Shown: positions 11,959-23,834, counted from the stretch's first letter. The stretch is 64,000 nucleotides of DNA from Mallotus nudiflorus (GCA_947683625.1 CANTUR010000069.1:1-64000); one strand, 5' to 3'. A program made the numbers and translations. Notes: generated by a model from the sequence alone, not told the origin.

Positions 11959-12809
11959 TAATATGAACCTTAAAAGGGATTAAGTGCAAGCATGGAGCTG
12001 AATATAAAGAATTCAAGCTAATTAGCTTAATTTCCTATTCTGAAATTAATTAGTTTGATATGCACGAATTTTGAGTTATTTTCCTATTTTGGAGTTAATA
12101 AGGAAGATTCAAAAAGATTTTAGAAGATGTGAGAAGATTCAAGAAGTCAAAGTCAATAAGTCAACAAGTCAAAGTCAATAAGTCAACGAGTCAAAGTCAA
12201 AGAATCAACTAGTCAAGGTCAATGGTGAATATCCTATATGACACATGACATGGCATGCTTCAATGCTTAGTTGTCATGAGTTATCATTTTGCTTAGTTAT
12301 AATGAGTTGTCAATTTTAACTTTCAAATATGAGTTGTCATAAGTTGTTAATTTTGACTCTTTAACGATCAGTTGTTATTATTGTCCTATTTTTGAAGGAA
12401 ACTTCCTTAATTAAGGATATTCCTTTATAAAAGTCTTTAGGAATAAGTAAAAAACCTTTTACTTCAAGGATTATGTTGTTTATATGCCTATATAAGGGCT
12501 AAACATATGTAGAACGAATTTGGATGTATTATTTGACAATTTTAATTAATTAAGTAAGGTTTTCCCTTAACTTTGTTCTTTCGAAACTTTGCAAGTTTAC
12601 TTGAATTGTTTCACATCTACCATTCATCACAATTGCTAGCTTAGACTTATAATTGTGTGATTGTTCATCTTTTAATAGCTAAGTATCTTTCTTCAATTTA
12701 ATAAGTAAGGGGTTTAACTCCATTAACACAACATATTCTTGATGATCCTTGGTCTAATATTCAAAGTTGGATGCGCATTCTATCTTCGTTATAGGTAGGG
12801 TTCATATTA
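11959..12809 (+). repeat. 3' LTR of gag-only element
   Basis: 851 bp. The ~21-bp excess over LTR1 is largely explained by extra 'aagtcaacaagtcaaagtca' units at about 12138-12222. Confidence 0.9.
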
Positions 12810-13064
12810 GTATGACCTATAAACCATGACCACCTTTATATAGATAACTTTCCTATTATCTTTTGGTATTTCTATTTCAGTCCATCATTAAAATAGAAAT
12901 TATCTATTAGTCTATACACATTAAATACCCCACACCTTTTAGATACATTAAAGCTCAAATTATCCAAATATGAATAATCACTTTTAATTGAGCTCACTTT
13001 ATATGATAGCCTGTAATACTTAATCGTTCACATATAAGCCCCATGTCGGATTAAGGATCCAACA
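12810..13064 (-). repeat. 5' LTR of copia A, part 2
   Basis: Continues the split LTR; matches 3984-4217. Ends GGATCCAACA at 13064, the outer boundary of copia A. Confidence 0.88.
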
Positions 13065-13287
13065 ATTTCAATTTTGATGATTAAACACCCTTAATTGTGG
13101 GTGATCTCTTAATGTAGTTCCTCAATTGATGTGCTTCTTGCTTGTAAGTTGTACTTTGATAATATTAAACTATATATTCTGTACTCCTTGCACTACTTGA
13201 TTTTTATGGTGGTTCAGTTGTTTGAATGATAATATTAAATTGTGACCCTGTATTATTCATCTTGCTTGATAGAGCGTCAGGATGAGC
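13065..13287. other. Possible host DNA between elements
   Basis: No TE signature or gene recognised. With the solo LTR removed, it is contiguous with 16404-17256, which holds the possible gene remnant. Confidence 0.4.
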
Positions 13288-16200
13288 TGTCATAACCTGA
13301 ACCCAGGGCACGTGACCGACACTAGGGAATGGGAAAACATAAAGCTATTGAATCCCGTAGTAAGCCTTAAAGGAAAATGCAGAATTTAAAAACTTTGAAA
13401 CCTTACAATAAATAATTAAATTACAATGCACATTATCAAACTGATTTTTCTCAATATAATTTAAACCATAATATCATAATGCATAAAATATATAAACTTT
13501 AGTTATACAATAATGTCTCAGTACATAATATTATAAATACATGATATCCCACATAAAATATGTAGTTGTACAATTTACTCTACTGCAGTATACGAAAATA
13601 AATACAACACAACTAAGTAGACCTACGTAGAATAGCCGGTGAAGAAACTACATAGTGAAGAGAAGTAGGCCTAATAGAAAAGTCCCAAACTCCTGAAAAA
13701 AAATAAATTGAGGGGAGTCAAACCTCAATGAGTAAGTTAATAAAAGAGCTGTACGGTTTAAAACCCTTTTTGAAAACTGTATAGACATAGTAAAAATAAT
13801 TTATAATATATATACATATATAGCTTTTGAAAAATCTCAGTAGAACCCTAAACCCAATTCTAAATGGCCAACTAGGCCCACTTAATCCAAATAGACTACC
13901 GATCTCTGAGAGCAGAGGCATCAACTGAGGTACCAAGCCGTAGTTATCCACTTAATCCAAGCATATGACATTGGCAGTCCCCGAGAGCTAAGGCATCTAC
14001 CAAGGCACCCATCCTACTCTATTCTTAACTTTCTACATCACTGGCGGTCCCCGAGAGCAGAGGTTTCCATCGAGGCACCCGTCTTAGTTTATAACCATAA
14101 TTCATACATATTTTGGATCCATCTCTCAATCTTCACCACGTGCACACGGTCCTGGTGAAACCCACCAAGTAGCTTGTTCTACCAAAATTTCTTAAAACTA
14201 GTTTTTAGATAATTAAATAAATTGCAATAAAATTCTCAATAATAACATTTACTTCAAATCGATAATGTAAATAATACTAAAAATATGAGTGCACATAATT
14301 TTAAAGAAAACACACGCACAGATCAGTTTATTAACTTACAAGATGAGCGAGATGGCTGATGACAACATGTCTGCCTCAATCCAGAAGCTCCCACTCCGGT
14401 ACTCTCTAAAAATAACATATTCATTTTTAAAATCATACTTATGGAGTAAGAAGGAAAATTAATAAAATTTACAAAATTCTAGAATGATTCAGGAGAAATC
14501 GGATAAGACTCGATATATTGGAATACCCTAATTTATGCTAGAAAATTACGGAAGATGTCACGTTTTATGAGAAAATCTACCAAAATTTTGGCAGAGTCTC
14601 CCTTGTAAAACGGACATCTCTCTACCATAGGTAGAGCCATTTCTGAATAGAAAAACGCACTTTAGCATTCACACTCAACCATACTCGGGTTGGCTCTCCA
14701 ATACTACATTTAGCCCAACCGAGTTCACAACCCAACCAAACAATACAACTTAATTCTAATTAATAAAATTCACATTTAATTGCTTAAATAGTTTAATTAT
14801 ATAATAAAATTAATTTAAAACCCATTTTATTACTTAAAATAATATATAATATATTATTTGAAAATAATTTTCAAAAATTAGTTAAAAAAATAGTAAATAA
14901 TTGTAAAAATCATTTTAATTTCTCAAATAATATTAAAACCAATTAAAATATAGTATTTAGCTATAGTTAGTGCAAAATTACATTTGTACCCCTATAATAA
15001 AAAAAATACACATAATATCCTATTATTACTCAAAAATTTCCTAAAAATTATATATATGCATTAAAATTATTTTCTCAATATATATATTATTAATATTAAT
15101 TAAAACACATATTTAAACCATTATTCCATAAAAAATCCAACTCTAACCTAATTATTCAATTTTGACATAAACTATTAAAATTCATAAAAATTATATAATA
15201 TTCTCAAAATTTAATTTCTCAACACTAAAATTAATAAAAATATATAATATCACTAAATTAACCAATTTTATAATTTAATAAATTAATTTACGAAAATTAA
15301 TAAAATATTCAAAAATTCACAAAAATCAAAATAAATTCCAAAAATCATATAAAAATTCATAGAGGTAGATTGAGCAATTAGAAATCACATTTGTAAAGGG
15401 AGTTTGCAAGATTCAAGCTAGATCAAGCTAAAAAAAAATTCAAAACCCTAGAACTCAAAAACTAAAAATCAACAAAAACTCAATCAAATGAAGATTAAAG
15501 CTTGAACTAAACTTGAAGTGATTCTCACCAGTGCAAAAGGAGGAGAATGACACTGGAATTGTGTGAAATGGTGGCCAGATGAAGGTTGGCCGGATTTAAT
15601 GGAGGTTCTCGGCTTCTTCCGTTTCTCAGCATTGTTGGCACTGGGGAAGGTGATGAAGATGACAGAAGGCGGCAAGGAGATGGAGGAGACGATGGTGGTG
15701 ACTGGCGGTCCGGCGAAGTACAGCAAAAGGCACAGTGAAGGTTATGGATCGAGACAGGTGCGGGGGAAGGGAGGTTGAGGATGGTGATGCTGTGTTTTTT
15801 GTATAAGTATATGTATATGTATATTTATTTAACTAATAACTATATAATATAATTACTAAATCTTTATTTTATAATATTATATAATATAATATTAATTTTC
15901 ACCACACACATGCATACTACATACACATATACATATATATACACATATATATATGCATGCACATACCTACAACAGTATACACTCTATATCCACATAAAAT
16001 ACACATATATATAACATAAAACCCTAATTAATTATATATTACATGATTACATACAATAGCTTTGAAAAATAATAAGGATAAATATATATATTAAATTATA
16101 TTTATGAAATAATTAAGTAATATTTAATAATATAGAAAATATTAAGTAAATTAGTCAAATAACATAGTACTTAAATTAATATTATTAAAGTAAAAATTTT

Positions 16201-16398
16201 CAAAATAAGAATAATAATATAAACCCTAATATAAGTTTATTAACTTCTAAAATACATATTTATATAGAATATATAATTTAGCATAAAATATCAATTAATA
16301 ATCATAAATAATAGAATAATTTAAATATAAATTTTTAAATTTATTAATACTGTATATTTCATTTGAAAATAAATTAATTTAAAACTAGTTTCATTACA
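13288..16398 (-). mobile_element. Solo Ty3/gypsy-type LTR, 3.1 kb
   Basis: Plus strand begins TGTCATAACC and ends CATTACA, so the minus-strand LTR is TGTAATG...GACA. Flanks TGAGC (13283-13287) and AGAGC (16399-16403) make a 5-bp duplication with one mismatch. It resembles, in opposite orientation, the LTR at 18929-22573 in its end region (correctly placed 'tccctaacactggtcatgac'-type block near 13310), in the ATG-containing GC-richer patch (15484-15780) and in gene order. No internal region, primer site or pol is present, hence a solo LTR. Long TGTAATATCCC/TGTAACACC-type LTRs are typical of gypsy chromoviruses of the Tekay/Del kind. Confidence 0.75.
15484..15780 (-). other. GC-richer transcribed-leader-like patch in solo LTR
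   Basis: This ~300-bp patch is markedly richer in GC than its surroundings and has short open frames on both strands. Its minus-strand end reads ACTGGTGAGAATCACTTC, matching CTCCGGTGAGTGTGATTCC at the same place in the other solo LTR (about 19686). A G|GTGAG splice donor at a conserved LTR position suggests the start of element transcripts. The function is inferred. Confidence 0.4.
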
Positions 16399-16544
16399 AG
16401 AGCAATCCTTTGTTGTACTTCAGTAAAGTGTCTATTGTATATGTCAACTTGTCTATGTAGTTTAGGTCCAAAATGTTGATTCAAGTGTTGCTAAGAACTG
16501 GCATGTTCTAATGATGCGACAACAGTCACATATTTTGTTTCTTG

Positions 16545-16604
<60 letters not shown>
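16545..16604. repeat. (ATT)n microsatellite
   Basis: About twenty uninterrupted ATT units. Confidence 0.95.
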
Positions 16605-16894
16605 TGTGAACCATCCTCTTTGCTCTACTAATATCCTCTTTGCTCTCTAATAATTGTAACAGGAAAAGATGAATACAAAATTTTTAGAATTAAATTGTGC
16701 ACTAGAAACAACATGGAATGGTGGCATTGTTTTTGCACTCATGTGCAAAGAGTGTGTATATATATACACACACATTTACAACCTTTCTCAAGGCAACTTT
16801 ATATTTCATATATTTCAGCTTGTGCTTCGTCAATTTTTATTTTTATTTTTTACTGAATAATTAAATATAACCTTTTGTTTAATTTATTTTGCAG

Positions 16895-17256
16895 ATAAAA
16901 TGATTCCACCATGGATACTTGTTTAGATTCTTCTCTGCATAGCCCATCTTTTTCAAACAGCGAGTAACTTCTATTTTCATTTCCAATATTTTTTTAAGAG
17001 ATGTTTATCGTCCATATGATCCTATGTGTAAGTCGAACTAAATTAATTAGAGTTCAATGGTGAGCTAAAAAAAACACTTCTGATACTTTTTGTTTTAATG
17101 CTAAGAGAGTCTATGTTAAATACATGGGAATATAATGTAATTTTTTTTCAGGATACAACACGACTATGAACTGCTTTAGAGTGCCCAAGAACAACCCAAG
17201 AACTCAGGAAAAGATTAGAAGAGGCAAGACTTGTTAACCAATCTTCTTTGGCATAG
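16895..17256 (+). pseudogene. Possible two-exon host gene remnant
   Basis: A pyrimidine-rich acceptor ends TTTTGCAG at 16894. ATG 16911 sits in CCACCATGG context. The frame MDTCLDSSLHSPSFSNS runs to a GTAACT donor at 16964; the next TTTTTTTTCAG acceptor ends at 17151, and splicing keeps phase (SEIQHDYELL) up to TAG at 17177. One base out of frame from 17176, 26 further codons are open (LECPRTTQELRKRLEEARL...) to TAG 17254. A one-base change would fuse them. I do not recognise the protein. The copia B LTR starts a few bases later, so the gene may have been interrupted there. It could also be chance. Confidence 0.35.
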
Positions 17257-17260
17257 CTCA

Positions 17261-17549
17261 TGGTTACTTTACTTAGTCTCCTATGATTTCTCTCCTTATA
17301 TATTTTACTTCCTCTCTTGTTTATTCCTTAGCTGTCCATTTACCTTATTTAGTCTCCTATGATTTCTCTCCTTGTATATTTTACTTCCTTTTTTGTTTAT
17401 TCCTTAGCTATCCATATTATATTAGGATACCTATAATCTCTCCTGTAAATTAGTCATTCAGTTCCTAAACTTTAGGAACAAGTGTATATCTTGTACCTAT
17501 TTATACCCATCGTGGGAAGAGAAAAATATAAGCTCAAAAAGAGTTCACA
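17261..17549 (+). repeat. 5' LTR of copia B with internal duplication
   Basis: Ends TTCACA at 17549 immediately before the primer site. The start is taken as TGGTTAC at 17261 but is not certain because no 3' LTR was found for comparison. A 76-bp tandem duplication ('agtctcctatgatttctctcc' at 17275 and 17351) enlarges it. Confidence 0.65.
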
Positions 17550-17561
17550 TGGTATCAGAGC
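17550..17561 (+). other. Primer binding site of copia B
   Basis: Perfect TGGTATCAGAGC (tRNA-iMet complement). Confidence 0.92.
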
Positions 17562-17589
17562 TTTAACTTAATCAATTTTTTTTCTCTCG

Positions 17590-18260
17590 ATGGCTTCATC
17601 CAATAATCAAATTATTGTCCCAACATCTGTCCCTAACGCAGCCACCATTCACCATACTTTTGCAATTAAACTTACACCTAAAAATTTTCTTGCATGGAAA
17701 ACACATTTTTTACCACTCTTAAATTATCATGCTATGACAAATCTCATTGATGGTTCTTCTTCGCCCCCACCATCCACCATTGTTTTTCTAACTAATCCTA
17801 CTCAACAGATTCCTAATCCAGATTACTCTTCTTGGTTTCAAAAGGATCAATTACTTCACTCTTGGCTTTTATCTTCCCTCACTAAAGAGGTTTTCCCTTT
17901 TTTTTTATTAGTTTTACCTCTGCCTATTTGGTTTGGCAAGCATTACCTACTGCCTTTATATCAATTTCCCAAAATCGCCAACTCCAACTCCATATTGAAC
18001 TTTAGGAGTTAAAGAAAAATGACATGTTTATTTTAACTTACCTTCACAAAGCCAAGACTCTTGCGGATGAACTAGTTTCAGCTGGTTGCCCTCTTTCTAT
18101 TGCCGAGTTTAATGCCATCATTTATCGAAATGTTGGCAGTGAGTTCCATCATATAATTTCGGCGTTAAATCTACGTCTTAAACCTGTCTCGTTTAAGGAA
18201 TTACATAGTCAATTGTTGTCTCAAGAAATTCTACTTCGAAGCTTTCAAGTTGTTCCATAA
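17590..18260 (+). pseudogene. Copia B gag
   Basis: ATG 17590 starts MASSNNQIIVPTSVPN and continues into the copia gag fold (KLTPKNFLAWKTHFLPLL, SWFQKDQLLHSWLLSSL). A frameshift near 18010 leads to 18024-18260 (LHKAKTLADELVSAG, FHHIISALNLR, FKELHSQLLSQE), the UBN2 C-terminal part. Broken by at least one shift and a stop at 18258. Confidence 0.85.
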
Positions 18261-18397
18261 GCACATGTTGTTCAACACACTTCATCTAATTTTTCTAGGC
18301 ATTTTTTTTATCCAACAAGTCTGGCAATTTCACCAATAATCAACGGCATCAGTAGGCTCCTTCTTTTCGGCACCAATCCTATAGTCCTTCTATTACT

Positions 18398-18928
18398 TGT
18401 CAGATATGTGGTTATCACAACCACACCGCAGATCATTGTCAAAGGTGCTATCAAGGGCGCCCTCCTCAATCTACTTCACAAGCCAATCTCGCCTGATATG
18501 ATCCTTACTCACCTCATGCCCGTCATACTCAAGTATAACCTCCATCTTATGTTACCCTTCCATCGGTTTCCTCATCCTTGCCAAATCCTATAAGTTGGAC
18601 ACCTGACACTGGTGTAAGTCATCACATGACACCAAATTCAACTGTAATATATGATAGTCAACCTTATTAAGGCTTGGATCACATCTAGGTAGGCAATGGC
18701 TAAGGATTGCCAATTATTACTAAAGGTACAACTTTATATCCCACTCTTGATAAAAAAAATTTGAAGTTAAATAATGTACTCCATGTTCCTGCTCTTACCA
18801 AAAATCTATTATCTGTTCACAAAATCACCAGAGATAATTTTTGTTTCTTTGAATTTTGGCTTGACTATTTTGTTATGAAGGATCAGAGGACCAAGGTAAT
18901 CCTATTATAAGGACTGAGTGAAGCTGGC
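18398..18928 (+). pseudogene. Copia B zinc knuckle and protease
   Basis: CQICGYHNHTADHC at 18398-18439 is a complete CX2CX4HX4C knuckle. SWTPDTGVSHHMT at about 18590-18630 is the aspartic protease active site (D-T-G). It continues as NVLHVPALTKNLLSVHKIT (18775-18830) up to GLSEAG, where the solo LTR interrupts. Several in-frame stops. Confidence 0.85.
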
Positions 18929-21900
18929 TGTAATATCCCGAGTTATTAAATATTTTTAAACTGCATCGGGATATGCAGTGTTAATAATTTTTTTATATAT
19001 TGATGATTATGTTTATGAGTTTGTTGATTATTAAAGTCATTTTAATTATTTTATATGATTTTAAGAGATTTATGTAAAATTTTCCTGGGAATTTTATTTT
19101 TGGGGAAATTAAGATGTAAATAATTTAATATTAGTTATTTTAAATAGTTTTACGAATTTGCATGAAATCATATATAATTTTAAAGTGTTAAATGAAATGC
19201 ATATATGTACACTTATTTAAATTAAATTAATGTTTAATTAATTAAATTAATTTTTATTATATAGTTTAATATTAATTAATTAATTATATATGTGTATATA
19301 TTATTAAAATATGTGTGTGGTGCATATTTATTGTGTGTACTATATTATATATTAAAATAATAGTGAGATAGATATATATATACATATATACATATAATAT
19401 TATAATTAAAAATAAAGTTTGCATTATTTACAAGTTTGCCCCTCCCTGTCCTTCTTCTTCTTTGATCATTCCCTTCACCGTTCCGCCGCCTGTCATGCCA
19501 TTTCTTCACCGTTGGTGTGTCTCCTGGCTTGCCACCACCACCTCCAGCCATTCCCGTCGCTTGTAACCTCCATTTCCGGCATGTTTTGGCTGAAATATCC
19601 AAGAAAATCGAAAATCACTTCCATCGTCGATCAAGCTGTTTCTAGCCACCAAACTCGATTCCACCGGTCTCTATCTTCTCCTTGAGCTCCGGTGAGTGTG
19701 ATTCCAAGTTTTTTTTCACTTAAAATGGTCTAGATTTCCCTAGGTTTTGATTTTCCATTTTCGGCCTATTAGGGTTTTAAATTTTTTTGAGCTTCAATTT
19801 GAATGATTCAAGAAAACCCCCTTCACAAAAATTGATCCTTATAGCTTAATATAGCTTTTTGAATTATTTTATAATTTTTGGGATTTATTTTGATTTTTGT
19901 GAATTTTTGATTATTTTATTAATATTTTCTAATTTTTGAAAATTAATTAATTAAATTATGAAATTTTGTTTTATGGTGATTATAGGTGTTAAAATGCATT
20001 TTGTAAATTTATTTGTAATTTTTGTGAATTTTATAAATTTATTTTGAATTTATTTAGTTTATGTAATTTGTGGAAAATTAGGTTAATTATGTGTAATTAG
20101 GGGTATTTTGGTAATTTGAAATTAAATTGGTTAAAAATGTAATTAAATTGATTTTAATAGTTATTTATGGTATAAAAATGATTTCTACAAATTTTTTAGT
20201 ATTTTTAACTAATTAAAACTATTTTTCATAAATTATTTTCAAATTATATATAATATACGATTTTTCTAAATAAATGGGTTTTATTGATTTTTAGTAAGTT
20301 TTAAGGTTAATTAAGTAATTTGAATTTATAAAATGTATTTTGGTTAATATTTATGAATTTATTGAGAATTATCGATTTTTAATAATATTTTATTATAATT
20401 AAGGTTTTTGTGTATTTATCGGTTAAATGAATATTTTTAGCATTTAAATATTTAATTTGCCACATTTTGAGTATTGAAGGGCATTTTTGGAATTTTTCAT
20501 GTGTTCTATAATATTTTTTGAATTGTGGACCTCGGTCGGTGAAATTGTAGTTTGGAGTCCGATCGAGGGGTTGTGAATTGTGTTATTTTGAAGTGTATTT
20601 CTTTGCAGGACCGACTCTACTCTTTGAGTAGAGAGATGTCCATTTTACAGGGGAGGTTCTGTCGAATTTTTGGTAGAATTCTCGTAAAACGTGATGTCCG
20701 ATCGAATTCTTATTCCAATTCTGTGTCTAATATTCTTAGAGTGAGTCTCTAGAATGTCGATGGATTTATTCTGATTTCCTGTTATCATTTGTTTGTTTAG
20801 TTGCGCCGAGACCGAGGCCTAGTGGATCAGGCCTATTGAGTTTGTCTCGTGGAGCGCTAACATGTGAGTTATTATACTGCATATATATGCATTGCATATA
20901 GGATGCACCACTTAGGGTTTTTCATTTTCATTGTATGTTTTTTTAAAGTGTTTTAAATTATAATATTTTTGGTATATCTAGGGTTATATTTTTATATATA
21001 TGCATATTATATAGTTATGCACATTAGTTTGATATATGCAGATTAAACAATTAGGTTTAGGTTTAATACATTTGAGTAATATACACATGTTTTAAAATGT
21101 ACACTTAGTCATAATTATTTTATTAAATGATTAGTATACTTTAGGTATAGTTTCGGTATATTTTAGGTTTATTCTTAAATAATTGTATGCTATATTATAA
21201 ACCTACACTTAAATTGTTTTTAAGTTTATTTTTGGTATATTTTTGATATATTTTCCCAAATAAATGTATGTTTTATTATTAATTGAAACCTAAAACATTA
21301 GTGGTATACTTAGGGTTTAATTGTGATATATTCATGCTAGAAAATTAGGTTATTTTAGTAGAATGTGAATATATGTTAAACCTAAACACATATTTAAATG
21401 AATATTTATACATAAATGTTTTATTAAATGATTTGTGTACTTAGGGCATATCTTTTGTATATTTAGGTATATTTTTGGTATATATATGGTTGATTTTATT
21501 ATTATGAATATTGTTCCACATTAATTATTTTTAGAATGAATGATTTATTCTAAGTGAAGGATATCAATAGAACGTGCTTCCTAGTGGGTAGCACTAGGGC
21601 CGTGTACGTACCGGTGCGATAGATAAGGGTTGAGTGAGAATTAATTATGGTGATTATAATTGATTTAATTAAGATTAATGGTATGATAGATAGTGTGATT
21701 GTGGGGTCAATCACACTGACAGTCAGACTACTGGAGCTCGATTGGCTTAGTGTCTCGGGGCCAGTCTACTATCCATAGTGGAATGATTGATCTATTGGGT
21801 TGATTGAGATGTAAGGTGATAGATAGTGTGATTGCTGGAGCTCGGTTGACCAAGTGTCTTGGGGCCAATCACACTGACAGCCAGACTGTTGGAGCTCAGT

Positions 21901-22573
21901 CGACTTAGTGTCTTGGGGCCAGTTTGCTCTCCAGATTGGAATAAGTGTTCTATTTGGAATCAAGTGAGCCTGTATGGCTAGAGTGATGATGGGGTTGATT
22001 GAGGTTGCTATTATTAGGGTTATATGGATCCTTCATGAATTAAACTAAACGTTTTCTGCATTTTGTATATTTATATAAGCAGAGTCAACATATGTGTGGA
22101 ATGCGTGAATATGTATACATATATGAATGCATGATTGGATATGTTTTAGATTGCCTGTATATATAGTATAATAATTCACTCAGTGAGGTCTGACCCCCCT
22201 CAATTATTTTTTTTTTCAGGAGATCCTTTAATGTCAGACCTTAGTCGTAGAGTTCCTCGTCGGTATTCTTCAATCCTGGCTATTTTATATAATGTATAAT
22301 CTAAATCTCTAATTTGTATTCTAGAAACTGCAATAGTTGTGTTATTATGTCTGAGGAGTATTATTTAATTGTGGATATTTAATACTCTGGGAATTTGTAT
22401 TTGATTACTATATGAAGTATTTATAATATATATTGATTCAAAAATGTTTAATTCTATCATATTTTTATTTATTTATTACACGATTTTATTTTCTAAGGCT
22501 TGCTACGGGTTCCGGATTCGAAAAAATTCTCGTTCCCTAACACTGGTCATGACTCTTAGTTTGGATCGTGACA
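18929..22573 (+). mobile_element. Solo Ty3/gypsy-type LTR, 3.6 kb, nested in copia B
   Basis: Begins TGTAATATCCCGAG and ends GGATCGTGACA (TG...CA). Flanks CTGGC (18924-18928) and TTGGC (22574-22578) form a 5-bp duplication with one mismatch. Removing it joins copia B coding as ...SEAG / LYCLQ. Inside are a GC-richer patch (19438-19690) ending in CCGGTGAGTG, a region of alternating 'ctggagctcgattggcttagtgtct' repeats (21720-21925), and 'acccccctcaattattttttttttcaggag' near 22195. No pol, so a solo LTR. A relative lies at 13288-16398 on the other strand. Confidence 0.85.
21700..21930 (+). repeat. ~70-bp repeats inside solo LTR
   Basis: Three copies of 'ggagctcg/agt(t/c)gac...agtgtct(c/t)ggggcca' at about 21733, 21836 and 21890, each next to 'acactgacagyca' or similar. 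Present as paired 'gagagcagagg'-type blocks in the solo LTR at 13895-14080, so this is a family feature. Confidence 0.6.
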
Positions 22574-23502
22574 TTGGCTTATACTGTCTTCAACCACAAC
22601 CTAAATTTGTATATTTTGGTGTTTCTACTTCTTTTGATGATTGGCATGCCAGATTGGGTCATCCTCATGCACCCACCGTGTCTAAAATAATTGGCAGACA
22701 TAATCTCTTTTGTTCTAGTTCAGTTTCTAAAACTATTTGTTCTGCTTATAAATTGGGAAAATTGGCTAGGATACCATTAGCTTCTGTTGAACATCATAGT
22801 AAAAAACCCTTTGATATTGTTCACTCTGATGTATGGGGTCCTGCCCCCATTTTATCCAATTTAGGTTTCTCTTATTTTGTTTTGTTTGTGGATGATTTTA
22901 CTCGATTCACTTGGATTTATTTTCTTAAAAATAAAAGTCAAGTTTTTACAATGTTTAAAGAATTTGAATCTTTAGTTTTAAGACAATTTAATTCTCATAT
23001 TAAAGCTTTTCATTTTGATTGGGGAGGTGAATATTAGAAACTTAATTCATATTTTAAACATACAGGAATTGTTCATAGAATTGCATGTCCTTATACACAT
23101 GAAAAAAATGGAATTTTTGAATGCAAAATTAGACATATTGTTGACAATGGTCTCACTTTATTAGCTCATACTAGTATTCCTCTTCAATTCTAGCCTTATG
23201 CTTTTCAAACTAGTGTACAATTGATTAATTATATGCCTAGTCATGTGCTTAAAAATTCCACTCCTTTTTGTTTATTATATAATAAAGACCCCAAATATAG
23301 AGACTTGAGAAGTTTTAGTTGTGCTGCATATCTATGGCTTAGACCATACAGTAAAAATAAATTTGCTTTGTGCACTCAACAATGTGTTTATCTTGGCAAT
23401 TCTCCCACTCACCATGGTTATTTATGTTTAGATATTGCCAAAGATAAAATATATGTTGCACGACATATCAATTTTGATGAAACTTTATTTCCTTTTAAGT
23501 AA
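22574..23502 (+). pseudogene. Copia B integrase
   Basis: The pre-integrase motif DDWHARLGHPH is followed by the catalytic core: D in DIVHSDVWGP, D in HFDWGGEY (the usual SDNGGEY, with Asn replaced by Trp), and E in GIFECKIRH, so all three acidic residues remain. A stop follows HFDWGGEY at about 23037 and another lies near 23190. 23221-23502 encodes the C-terminal part (RSFSCAAYLWLRPYSKNKFA, CVYLGNSPTHHGY). The core pastes element DNA into the nucleus genome in the family; this copy is interrupted. Confidence 0.88.
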
Positions 23503-23834
23503 ACTAATCATTCATCACCTTTACCACATGCTAACATTTTATCACTGTCGATGATAGTATCGACCACCTCTCCATTTGGTTCTTCACATTCAGGTATGCC
23601 TTCCAATCCTTCTCCTTCATATAATCTTTCCTCTACCCCCCTCTTCCTCTTGAACCCCATACCACAATAACTTTCAGTACCATCTGCCACCTCAATTGTT
23701 CCATATGTCTCTCCCTCTACATCCCCTTCTATCCCACCTCCTTCACCCGAAACCTTATCCCCTTCCGGTATAAATTTAGTTATTGATTTATCCTCCTACG
23801 CTGCACCTTCAAACGATTCAACCTACACCCATCC
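23503..23834 (+). other. Copia B linker between integrase and RT
   Basis: Ser/Pro/Thr-rich coding-like linker with stops, typical of the variable stretch between integrase and RT in copia polyproteins. Confidence 0.6.

Larger units (their letters stand above)
9630..12809 (+). mobile_element. Gag-only LTR retrotransposon (TR-GAG/LARD-like)
   Basis: Complete 3180-bp element inserted in the 5' LTR of copia A. LTRs at 9630-10459 and 11959-12809 both begin TAATATGAACC; the right one ends GGTTCATATTA, an 11-bp perfect inverted match. Flanks ATATG (9625-9629) and GTATG (12810-12814) form a 5-bp target duplication with one mismatch, and removing the insert restores the copia LTR reading seen at 3962-4000. 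The primer site follows LTR1 and a purine tract precedes LTR2. The ~1.5-kb interior encodes only a gypsy-type gag; no protease, RT or integrase is present. Confidence 0.92.
3862..13064 (-). mobile_element. Ty1/copia retrotransposon A, degenerate and nested
   Basis: Read on the minus strand, the order is 5' LTR (right), tRNA-Met-type primer site, leader, gag with zinc knuckle, pre-integrase, integrase remnant, RT, RNase H, purine tract, 3' LTR (left). This order is diagnostic of Ty1/copia. The 5' LTR is split by a separate gag-only element at 9630-12809. Removing that insert leaves about 6 kb, the usual size of the family. The protease to first integrase half and the RT catalytic segment are missing, and the frames carry many stops, so it cannot move on its own. 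Confidence 0.9.

Noticed and set aside
15484..15778. Frames of 70-80 codons on both strands
   Set aside because: Explained by a GC-richer patch of a solo LTR; peptides are not recognisable and are not kept in the other LTR copy.
23508..23690. 60-codon minus-strand frame
   Set aside because: Antisense of the Ser/Pro-rich linker of copia B.
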